Positions 16,435 through 26,546 are shown, counted from the first letter of the stretch. The stretch: DNA of 64,000 bases from Haemophilus haemolyticus_M (GCF_003490935.1 NZ_QQGD01000002.1:310001-374000), one strand, 5' to 3'. Notes: generated from the letters alone by a model not told the origin. Program-made: numbers and translations.

Positions 16435-18171
16435 ATGAAAAAAATATCGCTAAAACTCACCGCACTTTTTTTAGCATTAAGTTGCTTTCCTGCATTTGCT
16501 GAACAAACCGTTGATATTGAAGTTAAAGGCATCCGTGGTTTCCGTGCTGTGCGCAATACAGATCTCAATGTTCATTTGATTAACAAAGAAGAAATGGACG
16601 GTTCTGAACGCTATCAACATTTGGTGACTAAAGCGGTAGATCGCGGTTTGCGTGTGTTTGGTTATTATGAATCTTCCGTGCGTTTTGAACGAAAACAGCG
16701 TCAAGACAAACGCGATTTGTTGATTGCGCACGTTACACCAGGCGAGCCAACAAAAATTGCAGGCACTGATGTGCAAATTGAAGGGGAAGCCGCACAAGAT
16801 GAAAATTTTGATGCGTTACGTAAAAACTTACCGAAAGATGGCGTTTTGGTTGAGCACCAAACTTACGATGATTACAAAACAGCAATTTCACGTTTAGCAT
16901 TAAATCGAGGATATTTTGATGGGGAATTTAAAATTTCACGTTTAGAAATTAGCCCAGAAACCCATCAAGCATGGTGGCGAATGTTATTTGATAGCGGCGT
17001 TCGTTATCATTATGGCAATATAACTTTTAGCCATTCACAAATCCGCGACGATTATCTCAATAATATTCTTAACATAAAATCTGGCGATCCATATTTAATG
17101 AATAATTTGTCGGATTTAACTAGCGATTTTTCATCTTCAAATTGGTTTAATTCAGTTTTAGTTCAACCTAATATCAATCATAAAAGTAAAACGGTAGATA
17201 TAGACATCATTCTTTATCCACGTAAAAAAAATGCGATGGAACTAGGTGTGGGCTTTGCAACTGATGGTGGCGTGCACACCCAAATTGGTTGGACAAAGCC
17301 TTGGATTAATAGCCGTGGACATAGTTTCCGCACTAATCTTTATCTCTCTGCCCCAAAACAAACTTTAGAGGCAACTTATCGAATGCCTCTACTTAAAAAT
17401 CCATTAAATTATTACTATGATTACTCTGTCGGTTGGGAAGGTGAAAAAGAGAATGATACCAATACAAGAGCGCTTACGTTGTCCGCGTTACGTTATTGGA
17501 ACAATGCGCATGGCTGGCAATATTTTGGCGGACTTCGTGCGCGATATGATAGTTTTACACAAGCCGATATAACCGATAAGACATTCCTCCTTTATCCAAC
17601 GGTCGGATTTACTCGTACCCGATTACGTGGCGGTTCTTTTGCAACCTGGGGCGACGTACAAAAAATCACTTTTGATGTGGGTAACAAAGTTTGGTTATCG
17701 GAAGCGTCTTTCGTAAAAGTGCAAGCCTCTAGCGCATGGATTCGTACTTATGCGGAAAATCACCGTATCGTTGCTCGTGCTGAAGTTGGGTATTTACATA
17801 CAAAGGATATTGAAAAAATTCCGCCCGCACTTCGTTTCTTTTCTGGTGGCGATCGCAGTGTGCGCGGTTACGGCTATAAAAAAATTGCGCCTAAAAATAA
17901 AAACGGAAAATTGGTTGGTGGCTCGCGATTACTTGCGGGTTCTTTAGAATATCAATATCAAGTTTATCCGAATTGGTGGGCGGCGACCTTCGCAGATAGC
18001 GGATTAGCAGCTAATGATTACACGACTAAAGAATTGCGTTATGGCGCAGGCGTTGGTGTCCGTTGGGCATCACCAGTGGGCGCGATTAAATTTGATATTG
18101 CCACCCCGATTCGTGATAAAGATAACAGCAAAAATATTCAATTTTATATCGGACTTGGTACAGAAATTTAA
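16435..18171 (+). CDS. tamA: TamA, outer-membrane Omp85 component of the translocation and assembly module
   Basis: 578-aa outer-membrane protein with a signal peptide (cleavage near CFPAFAEQ). Three POTRA-like repeats (about 25-260) are followed by a 16-strand Omp85 barrel with the L6 signature (FFSGGDRSVRGYGY, about 466-480) and a C-terminal aromatic-alternating strand (NIQFYIGLGTEI). With TamB it helps insert autotransporters and other outer-membrane proteins and supports lipid transport. tamB starts 9 bases downstream. An uptake core lies in the signal-peptide coding sequence (read as Thr-Ala-Leu). Confidence 0.95.
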   Translation: MKKISLKLTALFLALSCFPAFAEQTVDIEVKGIRGFRAVRNTDLNVHLINKEEMDGSERYQHLVTKAVDRGLRVFGYYESSVRFERKQRQDKRDLLIAHVTPGEPTKIAGTDVQIEGEAAQDENFDALRKNLPKDGVLVEHQTYDDYKTAISRLALNRGYFDGEFKISRLEISPETHQAWWRMLFDSGVRYHYGNITFSHSQIRDDYLNNILNIKSGDPYLMNNLSDLTSDFSSSNWFNSVLVQPNINHKSKTVDIDIILYPRKKNAMELGVGFATDGGVHTQIGWTKPWINSRGHSFRTNLYLSAPKQTLEATYRMPLLKNPLNYYYDYSVGWEGEKENDTNTRALTLSALRYWNNAHGWQYFGGLRARYDSFTQADITDKTFLLYPTVGFTRTRLRGGSFATWGDVQKITFDVGNKVWLSEASFVKVQASSAWIRTYAENHRIVARAEVGYLHTKDIEKIPPALRFFSGGDRSVRGYGYKKIAPKNKNGKLVGGSRLLAGSLEYQYQVYPNWWAATFADSGLAANDYTTKELRYGAGVGVRWASPVGAIKFDIATPIRDKDNSKNIQFYIGLGTEI

Positions 18172-18180
18172 GGTGAATTT

Positions 18181-21100
18181 ATGACAGAACAACTACAACC
18201 ATCAGAAACTTCACCAAAATCACCTGAGCAATCTAATAAAAAACATTGGGTACGCAAGGCTGTTTGTATCGGAAGTGCGGTCATTTTGGTGCCCGTTTTA
18301 GGTGTTGCAGGGGCACTTTCTTTCGATGCGGGGCAAAGAGGTTTAATTCAACTTGCTGATAAAATGCTTGATAGTTTTTCCGTCGAGCAAATTGAAGGCG
18401 GACTACAAAATGGCTTGGTACTAAATAATGTTCGTTATCAAACCGCTGGGATTGATACTCATATTGCACAAGCGCGTTTACAGCTTGATTTCGGTTGTTT
18501 GCTTTCACGTGAGGTTTGTTTACGTGATTTCACCTTAAATAAACCGACGATTGCGATTAATACAGCATTACTGCCTCCATCTACGCCTGATAATTCAAAA
18601 TCTGGCCCAATGAAACGCATTTCCTTGCCAATTGGTATCAATGCAGAAAATTTGGCAGTGCAAGATTTATCCGTAAATGTTGATCAGACTAATCTCACTC
18701 TCAGTCATTTTAAAAGTGCGGTAAGTTTAAATAATGAAAAAGGGTTAACTCTTGCGCCGACTGAAATTAACGATATTTCAGTTACTTCAAAAAAATTGCC
18801 CGAAGTTAAACCTGAGCCGCAAGCCAAACAGCCGAATAAACCTGTAGATTGGGATGCGATTGAGCAATCTTTAACGCCTGCTTTTTTAGGCAATGTATCA
18901 GAAATAATTCTTCCTTTTGATTTACACATCCCCGCGATTAAAGGCAAAAACTGGCATTATCAAGCGGTGAATGAAAAAGGTGAAACACTTCAATCTATTG
19001 AAATCCCAAGCCTGATTGCACAGGCGGATACCGTCGATAACGAACTGCAATTACAAAAATTAGCGGTAGAAAGCTCGTTGGGCAATCTTTCTTCACAAGG
19101 TAAATTACAACTCGATGGCGATATGCCGCTAGATTTAACTTTAAAATCCCATTTGGAGCCGTTGAAATCCGATGGAAAAGAAATTCTGCCAGCGAGTGAT
19201 GTCGATCTTACGCTTTCAGGATCATTGAAAAAATCTACCGCACTTTCTTTAAAAACAAAAGGCGTATTAGATGCTGAACTGAATGGCGAAGTGCAATTAG
19301 CACAAGACAAAATGCCATTAAACCTCACATTAAATGTGGCAAAAGGACAATACGCTTTTGTAAACACGATGGCGCCACTCAAAATTAATGATGTGACACT
19401 TAAGCTCACAGGCGATTTACTGAATTATCACGCTGAACTTAAGGGTGGCGTAGATGGAATGGATTATATTCCCGCATCTAAAGTGGACCTTAATGCCGAC
19501 GGCAAACTTTATGAAGTAACCGTCAATAAATTGGGGATAGCTTCGTTAGACGGTAAAAGTGAATTTGTGGGGACTGCAAACTGGAAAGAGGGCGCAAACT
19601 GGGATGTACAAGCCGATTTAGAAAAAATGAATATCGGTTTTTATGTACCTGTCATGCCTGCAACACTATCTGGCAAATTGTATTCGCGTGGTTTTGCAGG
19701 CTCTCAAGGCTGGCAAGTGGAAGTACCAGTGGCCGATTTAAATGGGACGCTGTCTTCAAACCCCATCAGTTTAAAAGGCTCCGCAACACTTAATCAAAAT
19801 GTACTTCTAACAGTACCTGATTTGCAGGTTAGATATGGTGAAAATCATCTTAACGCAAGAGGGGTATTAGATGACCATTCTGATTTTGTATTAGATGTTG
19901 ATGCACCGAATTTGCGTGGTTTATGGTCTGATTTAAGCGGTAATGTGAAAGGGCATGCGGCTATTTCTGGTCAGTTCACCAATCCAAACCTTGATCTTGA
20001 TTTAGTCTCGTCTAATTTACACTTGCAAGGCTTCCAGTTATCTAAAGCGAGCGCGAAAGGGAATATCAAAAGCGATCCTTTCGCTAAAGGGCAATTCAAT
20101 ATTAAGGCAGAGCAACTTCATTATGGTGAAAGTGTTAAACTCCGTTTACTTGATCTCGCCTTATCTGGCGATGAACAAAATCATCTGTTAACGCTTAAAT
20201 CCCAAGGTGATCCAGTTGCTGCAAATTTACAAATTAACGGTCATTTTGACCGCACTTTGGAGCAGTGGAAAGGCACACTTTCCCAAGCAAAATTTGATAC
20301 ACCTATTGGCGATGTAAAATCCAACCAAGCTATTGCGGTGTCTTACGATCACAAACAAACACAAGCCAATATTGCCGCACATTGCTGGCAAAATACAGAT
20401 GTAGAATTATGTTTCCCCCAAGCCTTCAATGTGGGCAAGCAAGGGAATATTCCTTTCCAATTCAAACGTGTTAATTTGGATTTAGTGAATAAACTTATCG
20501 AACAAGATAGCCTCAAAGGAAACTTGCAAGCGCAAGGTAACGTTGCTTGGTTTACGGATAAACCATTCCAATTTACCGCAAAAGTAGATGGCAATCACTT
20601 AGCTTTCTCTCAAAAATTGGATTACCGTACGTTTAAATTGGATATTCCAAAATTAACCCTTAACGCCGACATTAAAAATAACAATTTGGTTTTAAAAACA
20701 GACATTAATGTGCATAACCAAGGCAGGATTGTAGGCGATATTCATTTAAATGACCTGGCTAAAAATCGTCAACTTGGCGGAACTCTTGCGATAGAACGAT
20801 TAAACTTGTCGATCGCAAATCAGCTACTTACTAGTGGTGAATCAGTGAATGGGGAGGTAGTTTCAAAGTTGAGTTTCGGCGGGAATTTAGAGAAACCATT
20901 ATTAAATGGCGACTTCAATATTCGCAATATTCGTACCAAACTAAAATCTATGCCAGTCAATATTACTGATGGTGATATTGCCGTACGTTTCCACGGTAAT
21001 AATTCCACTTTACGGGGAAAAATTGAAACTAGCGATAGTCGTTTAAATTTAACTGGCCGAGCAAACTGGGCAAATATTGAACATTGGACAACAGAATTAA

Positions 21101-22077
21101 ATGCTCAGGCAAATAATTTCAACGTGGATATTCCTTCTATGGCGAAACTACGTTTCAGTCCAAATATCACGGTGAAAGCGAATCCGAAAGAATTGAATTT
21201 AAGCGGAACAGTCGATATTCCTTGGGCGCGAATTAGAATTGATAGCTTACCAGACACTGCTGAGCCAGTGAGCGAAGATGAAGTTATTTTAAATGGCCCT
21301 CATAAGAGCAAAGAAGAAATGATTAAACGTGAATTTGCGGCAAAAACAAAATCAGGCATGGATATTCGTTCTGATTTACGCATCAATATTGGCAAAGACG
21401 TCAGCCTTGATGCCTATGGCTTAAAAACCAATCTTGATGGTTTACTTTCTGTGAAACAAGACAGAGGAAATTTAGGTTTATTCGGGCAAATTAATTTAAC
21501 CAAAGGACGTTATGCATCTTTTGGACAAGATTTATTAATTCGAAAAGGACAAATTAACTTTTCAGGCCAACCGTCACAACCGATGTTAAACATTGAAGCA
21601 ATTCGTAATCCAGAAGCAATGGAAGACAGCAAAATTACTGCTGGTGTAAGAGTAATAGGTACGGCTGATAGACCTGATGTCACCATCTTTAGCGAACCAA
21701 GTAAACCACAAGATCAAGCACTTTCCTATTTGTTAACGGGGCGTTCATTAGAAAATAGTGGTGAAGCAGGTTCTAGTGGATCCGTGGGGGCTGCATTACT
21801 TGGGCTAGGACTTTCAAAGAGCGGTAAATTAGTGGGAAGTATTGGCGAGGCTTTTGGTATCCAAGATTTAAACCTTGGCACATCGGGTGTGGGTGATAAA
21901 TCCAAAGTGACCGTCAGCGGAAATCTCACCAACCGCTTACAAATAAAATATGGTGTAGGCTTATTTGATGGCTTGGCAGAAGTAACCTTACGTTACCGCT
22001 TAATGCCACAACTTTATTTTCAATCCGTTTCTAGTACAAACCAAGTGTTTGACTTACTTTATCAATTTGAATTTTAG
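18181..22077 (+). CDS. tamB: TamB, AsmA-like inner-membrane-anchored translocation module protein
   Basis: A 1298-aa bridge protein: one N-terminal transmembrane anchor (VCIGSAVILVPVLGVAGALS, about 29-48), then a very long beta-helical/taco region with repeated short beta strands, and the conserved DUF490/TamB domain at the C-terminus (ending VFDLLYQFEF, typical for docking to TamA). It spans the periplasm and works with TamA, its operon partner. Length and ends match the family, so the gene is intact. A Haemophilus uptake core falls within the membrane-anchor codons. Confidence 0.95.
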   Translation: MTEQLQPSETSPKSPEQSNKKHWVRKAVCIGSAVILVPVLGVAGALSFDAGQRGLIQLADKMLDSFSVEQIEGGLQNGLVLNNVRYQTAGIDTHIAQARLQLDFGCLLSREVCLRDFTLNKPTIAINTALLPPSTPDNSKSGPMKRISLPIGINAENLAVQDLSVNVDQTNLTLSHFKSAVSLNNEKGLTLAPTEINDISVTSKKLPEVKPEPQAKQPNKPVDWDAIEQSLTPAFLGNVSEIILPFDLHIPAIKGKNWHYQAVNEKGETLQSIEIPSLIAQADTVDNELQLQKLAVESSLGNLSSQGKLQLDGDMPLDLTLKSHLEPLKSDGKEILPASDVDLTLSGSLKKSTALSLKTKGVLDAELNGEVQLAQDKMPLNLTLNVAKGQYAFVNTMAPLKINDVTLKLTGDLLNYHAELKGGVDGMDYIPASKVDLNADGKLYEVTVNKLGIASLDGKSEFVGTANWKEGANWDVQADLEKMNIGFYVPVMPATLSGKLYSRGFAGSQGWQVEVPVADLNGTLSSNPISLKGSATLNQNVLLTVPDLQVRYGENHLNARGVLDDHSDFVLDVDAPNLRGLWSDLSGNVKGHAAISGQFTNPNLDLDLVSSNLHLQGFQLSKASAKGNIKSDPFAKGQFNIKAEQLHYGESVKLRLLDLALSGDEQNHLLTLKSQGDPVAANLQINGHFDRTLEQWKGTLSQAKFDTPIGDVKSNQAIAVSYDHKQTQANIAAHCWQNTDVELCFPQAFNVGKQGNIPFQFKRVNLDLVNKLIEQDSLKGNLQAQGNVAWFTDKPFQFTAKVDGNHLAFSQKLDYRTFKLDIPKLTLNADIKNNNLVLKTDINVHNQGRIVGDIHLNDLAKNRQLGGTLAIERLNLSIANQLLTSGESVNGEVVSKLSFGGNLEKPLLNGDFNIRNIRTKLKSMPVNITDGDIAVRFHGNNSTLRGKIETSDSRLNLTGRANWANIEHWTTELNAQANNFNVDIPSMAKLRFSPNITVKANPKELNLSGTVDIPWARIRIDSLPDTAEPVSEDEVILNGPHKSKEEMIKREFAAKTKSGMDIRSDLRINIGKDVSLDAYGLKTNLDGLLSVKQDRGNLGLFGQINLTKGRYASFGQDLLIRKGQINFSGQPSQPMLNIEAIRNPEAMEDSKITAGVRVIGTADRPDVTIFSEPSKPQDQALSYLLTGRSLENSGEAGSSGSVGAALLGLGLSKSGKLVGSIGEAFGIQDLNLGTSGVGDKSKVTVSGNLTNRLQIKYGVGLFDGLAEVTLRYRLMPQLYFQSVSSTNQVFDLLYQFEF

Positions 22078-22084
22078 GAATTTT

Positions 22085-23614
22085 ATGAATCACCCTATTT
22101 TAGAACCCCAGCACCGCAGCGATGTACGTGAAATCGCTGCGATTGATCTCGGGTCAAACAGCTTCCACATGATTGTTGCGCGTATTGTAAACGGCTCAAT
22201 CCAAGTACTTTCTCGCTTAAAACAAAAAGTGAAACTCGCGGAAGGCTTAGATGAAAATGCGGTGCTTAATCAAGAGGCCATCATGCGTGGTGTAAATTGC
22301 TTAGCCTTATTTGCCGAACGTTTACAAGGATTTTCTGTTGAAAATGTCAATGTGGTTGGTACTTATACGTTACGAAGAGCGGTGAATAATGACGAATTTT
22401 TACGTCAAGCAGCCAAAGTTTTCCCCTATCCCATTAATATTATTAGTGGGCAAACTGAAGCTAAAACCATCTACGCTGGCGTATGCCACACGCAACCAGA
22501 AAAAGGCCGCAAGCTCGTTGTGGATATTGGTGGTGGCTCGACAGAAATGATCATCGGCGATGATTTCACACCACTTGTGGCTGAAAGCCGTCACATGGGG
22601 TGCGTGAGTTTTGCGACTCAATTTTTTACCGATGGTGTCATTTCTCCAGAAAACTTTCAACGCGCGCGCCAAAGTGCGGTCAATAAAATCGAAGATTTAG
22701 GATTTGAATATCGCAAATTAGGTTGGCAATCTGTGCTCGGTTCATCGGGGACGATTAAAACTGTTACGCAAGTCATCGCGACTAATCTTGATCCAAATGG
22801 AACCATTACAGCCGAGCGATTAAATGCTCTAATTGAACAAACACTACAAGCCAAGCATTTTACTGAGCTAAATATTAACGGTTTAAACCAAGACCGCGTG
22901 GATGTTTTTGTTCCCGGTTTAGCAATTTTAAGCGCGGTGTTTGAAGTTTTTCATATTCAACAAATGCGCTATTCTGACGGCGCATTGCGCGAAGGCGTCA
23001 TTTATAGCCTAGAGAAAAACTTCCAAGTTGCAGATATTCGAGCTCGTACAGCTTGGGGATTAAGCGAACAATTCAATATTGACCAAGCTCAAGCTCACCG
23101 CGTTGCAGATAGTGCTAATTTACTCAGTGCACAATATAAAGATTGGCAATCGACAGAATTTATTGAAGAAATGCGCGAAATCCTGCTTTGGGCAGCGCGC
23201 TTGCATGAAGTTGGCATTGTGATTAATCACAAAGGTTTACAAAAACATTCAGCTTATATCTTACAAAATATGGAATTACCTGGGTTTGATCGCGAACAGC
23301 AACGTTTGCTTACCGCGTTAGTGCGTTGGCATATTGGCACGCTTAAACCTGCTGAATTTTTTAAATTTGCACGTTATAGCGAGCAAGATGTGATGGCTTT
23401 AATGCGATTGCTTCGTCTTGCGGTTATTCTCAATAAATCCCGTCAAGCAACAGAAACAGCAAAAAATTTCACCCTTGAAATGCACCGCACTTTGAATGAT
23501 TGGACATTGAATTTTGAAAGCGGATACTTAGACCGTAACCCGTTAATTTGGAATGAATTGCGAGCTGAAAGTAATCTTCTGAAAGAGTTTGAAAGCAGTT
23601 TAGTTTTTTATTAA
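22085..23614 (+). CDS. gppA: Exopolyphosphatase / pppGpp phosphatase (Ppx/GppA family)
   Basis: Hydrolyses polyphosphate or converts pppGpp to ppGpp. The ASKHA fold is seen in IAAIDLGSNSFHMIVAR (about 16-32), LVVDIGGGSTEMIIG and LGSSGTIK, followed by a C-terminal HD-like domain (LWAARLHEVGIVINHKG). The start at 22085 is chosen over an upstream in-frame ATG inside tamB because AGGAATTTT precedes it. It begins 8 bases after tamB, so it may be read in the tamAB operon. Family features alone do not separate Ppx from GppA. It ends at a bidirectional terminator shared with rluE. Confidence 0.9.
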   Translation: MNHPILEPQHRSDVREIAAIDLGSNSFHMIVARIVNGSIQVLSRLKQKVKLAEGLDENAVLNQEAIMRGVNCLALFAERLQGFSVENVNVVGTYTLRRAVNNDEFLRQAAKVFPYPINIISGQTEAKTIYAGVCHTQPEKGRKLVVDIGGGSTEMIIGDDFTPLVAESRHMGCVSFATQFFTDGVISPENFQRARQSAVNKIEDLGFEYRKLGWQSVLGSSGTIKTVTQVIATNLDPNGTITAERLNALIEQTLQAKHFTELNINGLNQDRVDVFVPGLAILSAVFEVFHIQQMRYSDGALREGVIYSLEKNFQVADIRARTAWGLSEQFNIDQAQAHRVADSANLLSAQYKDWQSTEFIEEMREILLWAARLHEVGIVINHKGLQKHSAYILQNMELPGFDREQQRLLTALVRWHIGTLKPAEFFKFARYSEQDVMALMRLLRLAVILNKSRQATETAKNFTLEMHRTLNDWTLNFESGYLDRNPLIWNELRAESNLLKEFESSLVFY

Positions 23615-23650
23615 TTGTCTTTCTGCTCAATATTTATGGGAGAAAAATTC

Positions 23651-23673
23651 AGGGCAAGCTAAATACTTGCCCT
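23651..23673. terminator. Bidirectional terminator between gppA and rluE
   Basis: AGGGCAAG and CTTGCCCT pair over 8 bp with a 7-base loop and AT-rich flanks. It separates the convergent genes. Confidence 0.7.
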
Positions 23674-23677
23674 ATTT

Positions 23678-24400
23678 TTATAATTTAACGGTCTGAAATA
23701 ATGCTTTTATTTCATCCAATGATAATAATTTAAATGAGCCATTTGCTAATCCATCAATAGATAATGAGCCCATACTCACTCTTACTAATCGTAAAGTGGG
23801 GAAACCAATATGCGCAGTCATTCTCCGCACTTGACGATTGCGCCCTTCACTAATCTTAATTTCTAACCAGCTTGTGGGAATATTTTTTCTCTCTCGGATA
23901 GGTGGATTGCGTTCCCATAAATTTGGTTCTGAAATTAACCGCACTTGAGCGGGTTTTGTCATGCCATCTTTGAGTTCTACACCTTTTCTGAGTTGTGCTA
24001 AATCGGTTTCCTCAGGAATGCCTTCCACTTGCACCCAATAGGTTTTTTCTGTTTTAAATTTTGGATCGGCCAAACGATGTTGTAATTCACCATTATTGGT
24101 TAAAATCAGTAATCCTTCGCTGTCCCTATCTAATCGACCTGCCGCATAAACATTTGGAATTGAGATAAAATCTTTTAAGGTTGCGCGTCCTTGTTCGTCG
24201 GTAAATTGCGTGAGTACATCAAAAGGTTTATTGAATAACACAACTTTGGTTTCATCCAACGACAGCGTTTTAGGTTTTGATTTTGGCTTAAAAGTGCGGT
24301 GAAAATTAACCGCACTTTTTTCTTTAGGCGGCAATTTTCCTGCCGAAAAATTTTTCTTCATTAACTTATGATTTCTATTTTGAAAAGCTTGCAACATCAT
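23678..24400 (-). CDS. rluE: 23S rRNA pseudouridine(2457) synthase RluE
   Basis: RsuA-family pseudouridine synthase. The catalytic block AAGRLDRDSEGLLILTNNG and the family C-terminal motif EGRNRQVRRMTAHIGFPTLRLVRVSMG are intact. The N-terminal ~45 residues are a basic extension. It lacks an S4 domain, as RluE does, which favours rluE over rsuA or rluB. The exact start is uncertain: Met14 (24361) is an alternative. An inverted pair of uptake cores lies within its coding sequence near 24290-24320, in the dispensable N-terminal extension. Confidence 0.85.
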   Translation of the reverse strand: MMLQAFQNRNHKLMKKNFSAGKLPPKEKSAVNFHRTFKPKSKPKTLSLDETKVVLFNKPFDVLTQFTDEQGRATLKDFISIPNVYAAGRLDRDSEGLLILTNNGELQHRLADPKFKTEKTYWVQVEGIPEETDLAQLRKGVELKDGMTKPAQVRLISEPNLWERNPPIRERKNIPTSWLEIKISEGRNRQVRRMTAHIGFPTLRLVRVSMGSLSIDGLANGSFKLLSLDEIKALFQTVKL

Positions 24401-24453
24401 AACAAAACTTCAAGCTGTAGTAATGATGATTATTTGAGTGAACCTGAAAAACT

Positions 24454-24487
24454 AAAAAGGCTAAGCCAGTAAAAACTGAGCTTAGCC
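24454..24487 (-). terminator. Terminator of hel
   Basis: GGCTAAGC (24459-24466) and GCTTAGCC (24480-24487) form an 8-bp stem. On the minus strand it is followed by a T-rich run. Confidence 0.8.
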
Positions 24488-24540
24488 CCAAAACTAAATT
24501 TTTTAGAATCGATATTTAAATCGATCTTTTTAATGGGAAA

Positions 24541-25365
24541 TTATTTACCATCCCAAGCTTGTACTGCATCTAAACGAGCTTTAATTTTGCCTTGTGTATC
24601 TTTTTTGAAATACCCGTTAGCTAAACCACCTTCCCAGCCACCGTAGTTTGCGTTAGGTAACATAATGAAAGTTTTACCAAATTTGCCTTGGTTTTGATCA
24701 ACAAATGCACGGCGGTCTGCGTTTAATTTGCCATATACGGTATCACCGAAGTCATCTAAGTTATCGCCTACATAAAGTACGATTTCATAGCCTTGTTTTT
24801 CAATTTCTGCAAAACGAGCCGCTTTAGCTGATTTGTCTTTTTTCAAATAAAATGCAGATTCTTCCACGCCATTGAAACCTAAACGTTTCATATCATCAAT
24901 AGTGCCTGCTTTTTCAGAACTATCTTTGCGGTTTGTTACATAGAACATTTTACCTTTGTGGCTGTTTACGTAATTATTAAATTCTACCGCACCAGGAACT
25001 GCACGAGATTGACGCGCATCTACCCAACGAGTCCAATCTTTACCATCGAATGGTTTATTATTTTGAACTTGCCAGCCAGCATAAGGACTGTTGTCTAACA
25101 TGGTTTCATCTAAATCAACCACAACCGCTTTTTTCTTACCTTTTGCCACTTTGGCGTGGTCAAATGCAACTTTTGCCGCATTGTACGCTTGATAAGCTAA
25201 TGCTTTATATTCGCCAGAATCTTGCATCCAGTTTAAGCCAAGAACAGCTTGTTGTTGCAATTGCATTTTTGCGTGTTCTTCTGATTTCATTTGGTGTGCA
25301 CCACAGCCAGCTAAGACAAGAGCAGAAAGAGCCGCAAGTGCGGTCATTTTTAACGTTGTTTTCAT
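24541..25365 (-). CDS. hel: Lipoprotein e (P4), class C acid phosphatase
   Basis: Outer-membrane lipoprotein P4 of Haemophilus. The lipobox LAGC has Cys at residue 21. The HAD-type motif VVVDLDETMLDNSPYAGWQ (about 82-100) provides the nucleophile Asp and acid/base Asp; later motifs are YVTNRKDS and VGDNLDDFGD. It dephosphorylates NMN and other nucleotides so that NAD precursors (factor V) can be taken up, and has been linked to haem use. It diverges from ftsB across a gap with a consensus CRP site at 25462-25477, centred about 100 bases upstream of the hel start. An uptake core lies in its signal-peptide codons. Confidence 0.96.
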   Translation of the reverse strand: MKTTLKMTALAALSALVLAGCGAHQMKSEEHAKMQLQQQAVLGLNWMQDSGEYKALAYQAYNAAKVAFDHAKVAKGKKKAVVVDLDETMLDNSPYAGWQVQNNKPFDGKDWTRWVDARQSRAVPGAVEFNNYVNSHKGKMFYVTNRKDSSEKAGTIDDMKRLGFNGVEESAFYLKKDKSAKAARFAEIEKQGYEIVLYVGDNLDDFGDTVYGKLNADRRAFVDQNQGKFGKTFIMLPNANYGGWEGGLANGYFKKDTQGKIKARLDAVQAWDGK

Positions 25366-25461
25366 ATTACATTCCTTTCAACTTTAGGGTTATTAAAAAT
25401 GGGGAGAGTATAGCAATTCTTTTTTATTTTTTGGGAGTATTCTCAGTAATTCTGTTCAATT

Positions 25462-25477
25462 TGTGATGTACATCACA
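25462..25477. promoter_or_regulatory. CRP-cAMP binding site between hel and ftsB
   Basis: TGTGATGTACATCACA is a perfect TGTGA-N6-TCACA palindrome in the divergent gap. It may serve hel, ftsB or both. Confidence 0.8.
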
Positions 25478-25590
25478 TTTTTAACGAGAGATTTAGATGT
25501 AAAACTTACCGCACTTTCTTTTTTATCCTATCGCCTTTCCCCCCTTTTCACGGTAAACTAGCCGTAATTTTATTCATCACCAACATTTTT

Positions 25591-25869
25591 ATGCGACTCC
25601 TTATTCTCATTCTTTTTGCCGTATTAGCTTTGTTCCAATATGACTTATGGTTTGGCCGTAATGGTTTCTTTGATTACCGTGAAACTGCCGCAAAAATTGT
25701 AGAAAACCAAGCGGAAAATGAAAAACTGTCTCAGCGCAACCAGCGTATTAATGCGGAGATTCAAGGACTAACCAAAGGCTTTGAGGCCATTGAAGAACGT
25801 GCGCGAATGCAGCATGGCATGGTAAAAGAAAACGAAGTGTTTTATCACATTGTGAAAGAGAATAAATAA
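25591..25869 (+). CDS. ftsB: Cell division protein FtsB
   Basis: Small bitopic divisome protein: an N-terminal transmembrane helix (LLILILFAVLALFQYDLWF), then a coiled coil (about 30-75; KIVENQAENEKLSQRNQRI) and a short C-terminal tail. It forms a complex with FtsQ and FtsL at the septum. At 92 aa it is family length, and YDLWFGRNG is characteristic. Its stop overlaps the ispD start by one base (TAATG), as in E. coli ftsB-ispD-ispF. Confidence 0.95.
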   Translation: MRLLILILFAVLALFQYDLWFGRNGFFDYRETAAKIVENQAENEKLSQRNQRINAEIQGLTKGFEAIEERARMQHGMVKENEVFYHIVKENK

Positions 25870-26546
25870 TGGCTCGTTCAATTATTGCGGTATTGCCAGC
25901 AGCTGGTGTGGGCTCGCGAATGCAAGCGGATAAACCGAAACAATATTTAACGCTACTTGGCAAAACACTGCTCGAACACACACTTGATGTTATGCTTTCT
26001 CATCCTGCCGTCTCTAAAATTATTTTGGCGGTGAGCAAAGATGATCCTTATATTGCTAAGCTATCACTTGCTCCTAAAATTCAGTTAGTAGAAGGTGGCG
26101 CCACACGAGCTGAATCCGTATTAAATGGTTTAAATGCAATTGAGGAAAAAGATGCGTGGGTGCTTGTTCATGATGCTGCTCGTCCTTGTTTACAACACGC
26201 CGACATTGATAAATTGCTAGCCATTGAAGATAAACATGGTGCTATTTTGGCAATTCCAGCGACGGATACGATTAAACGGGCGGATAATCAGCAATGTATT
26301 GTGAAAACAGAAGATCGTCGTCAACTTTGGCAAGCGATGACACCACAGTTTTTCCCAGTAGATATATTAAGAAATGCGCTTTCCACAGGTATTCAACAAG
26401 GTGCGAATATAACGGATGAAGCATCGGCAATGGAACTGGCAGGATTTCGACCGCACTTGGTAGCTGGGCGTAGCGATAATTTAAAAGTGACTCGTCCAGA
26501 AGATTTAGCATTAGCAGAATTTTATTTAACAAGGAATAAATTATGA
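25869..26546 (+). CDS. ispD: 2-C-methyl-D-erythritol 4-phosphate cytidylyltransferase
   Basis: Third step of the MEP isoprenoid pathway: MEP + CTP gives CDP-ME. The N-terminal nucleotide-binding motif LPAAGVGSRMQADKPKQYLTL and the VHDAARPCL signature are both intact. At 225 aa it is normal length. It overlaps ispF by four bases (ATGA), so translation is coupled. Confidence 0.96.
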   Translation: MARSIIAVLPAAGVGSRMQADKPKQYLTLLGKTLLEHTLDVMLSHPAVSKIILAVSKDDPYIAKLSLAPKIQLVEGGATRAESVLNGLNAIEEKDAWVLVHDAARPCLQHADIDKLLAIEDKHGAILAIPATDTIKRADNQQCIVKTEDRRQLWQAMTPQFFPVDILRNALSTGIQQGANITDEASAMELAGFRPHLVAGRSDNLKVTRPEDLALAEFYLTRNKL

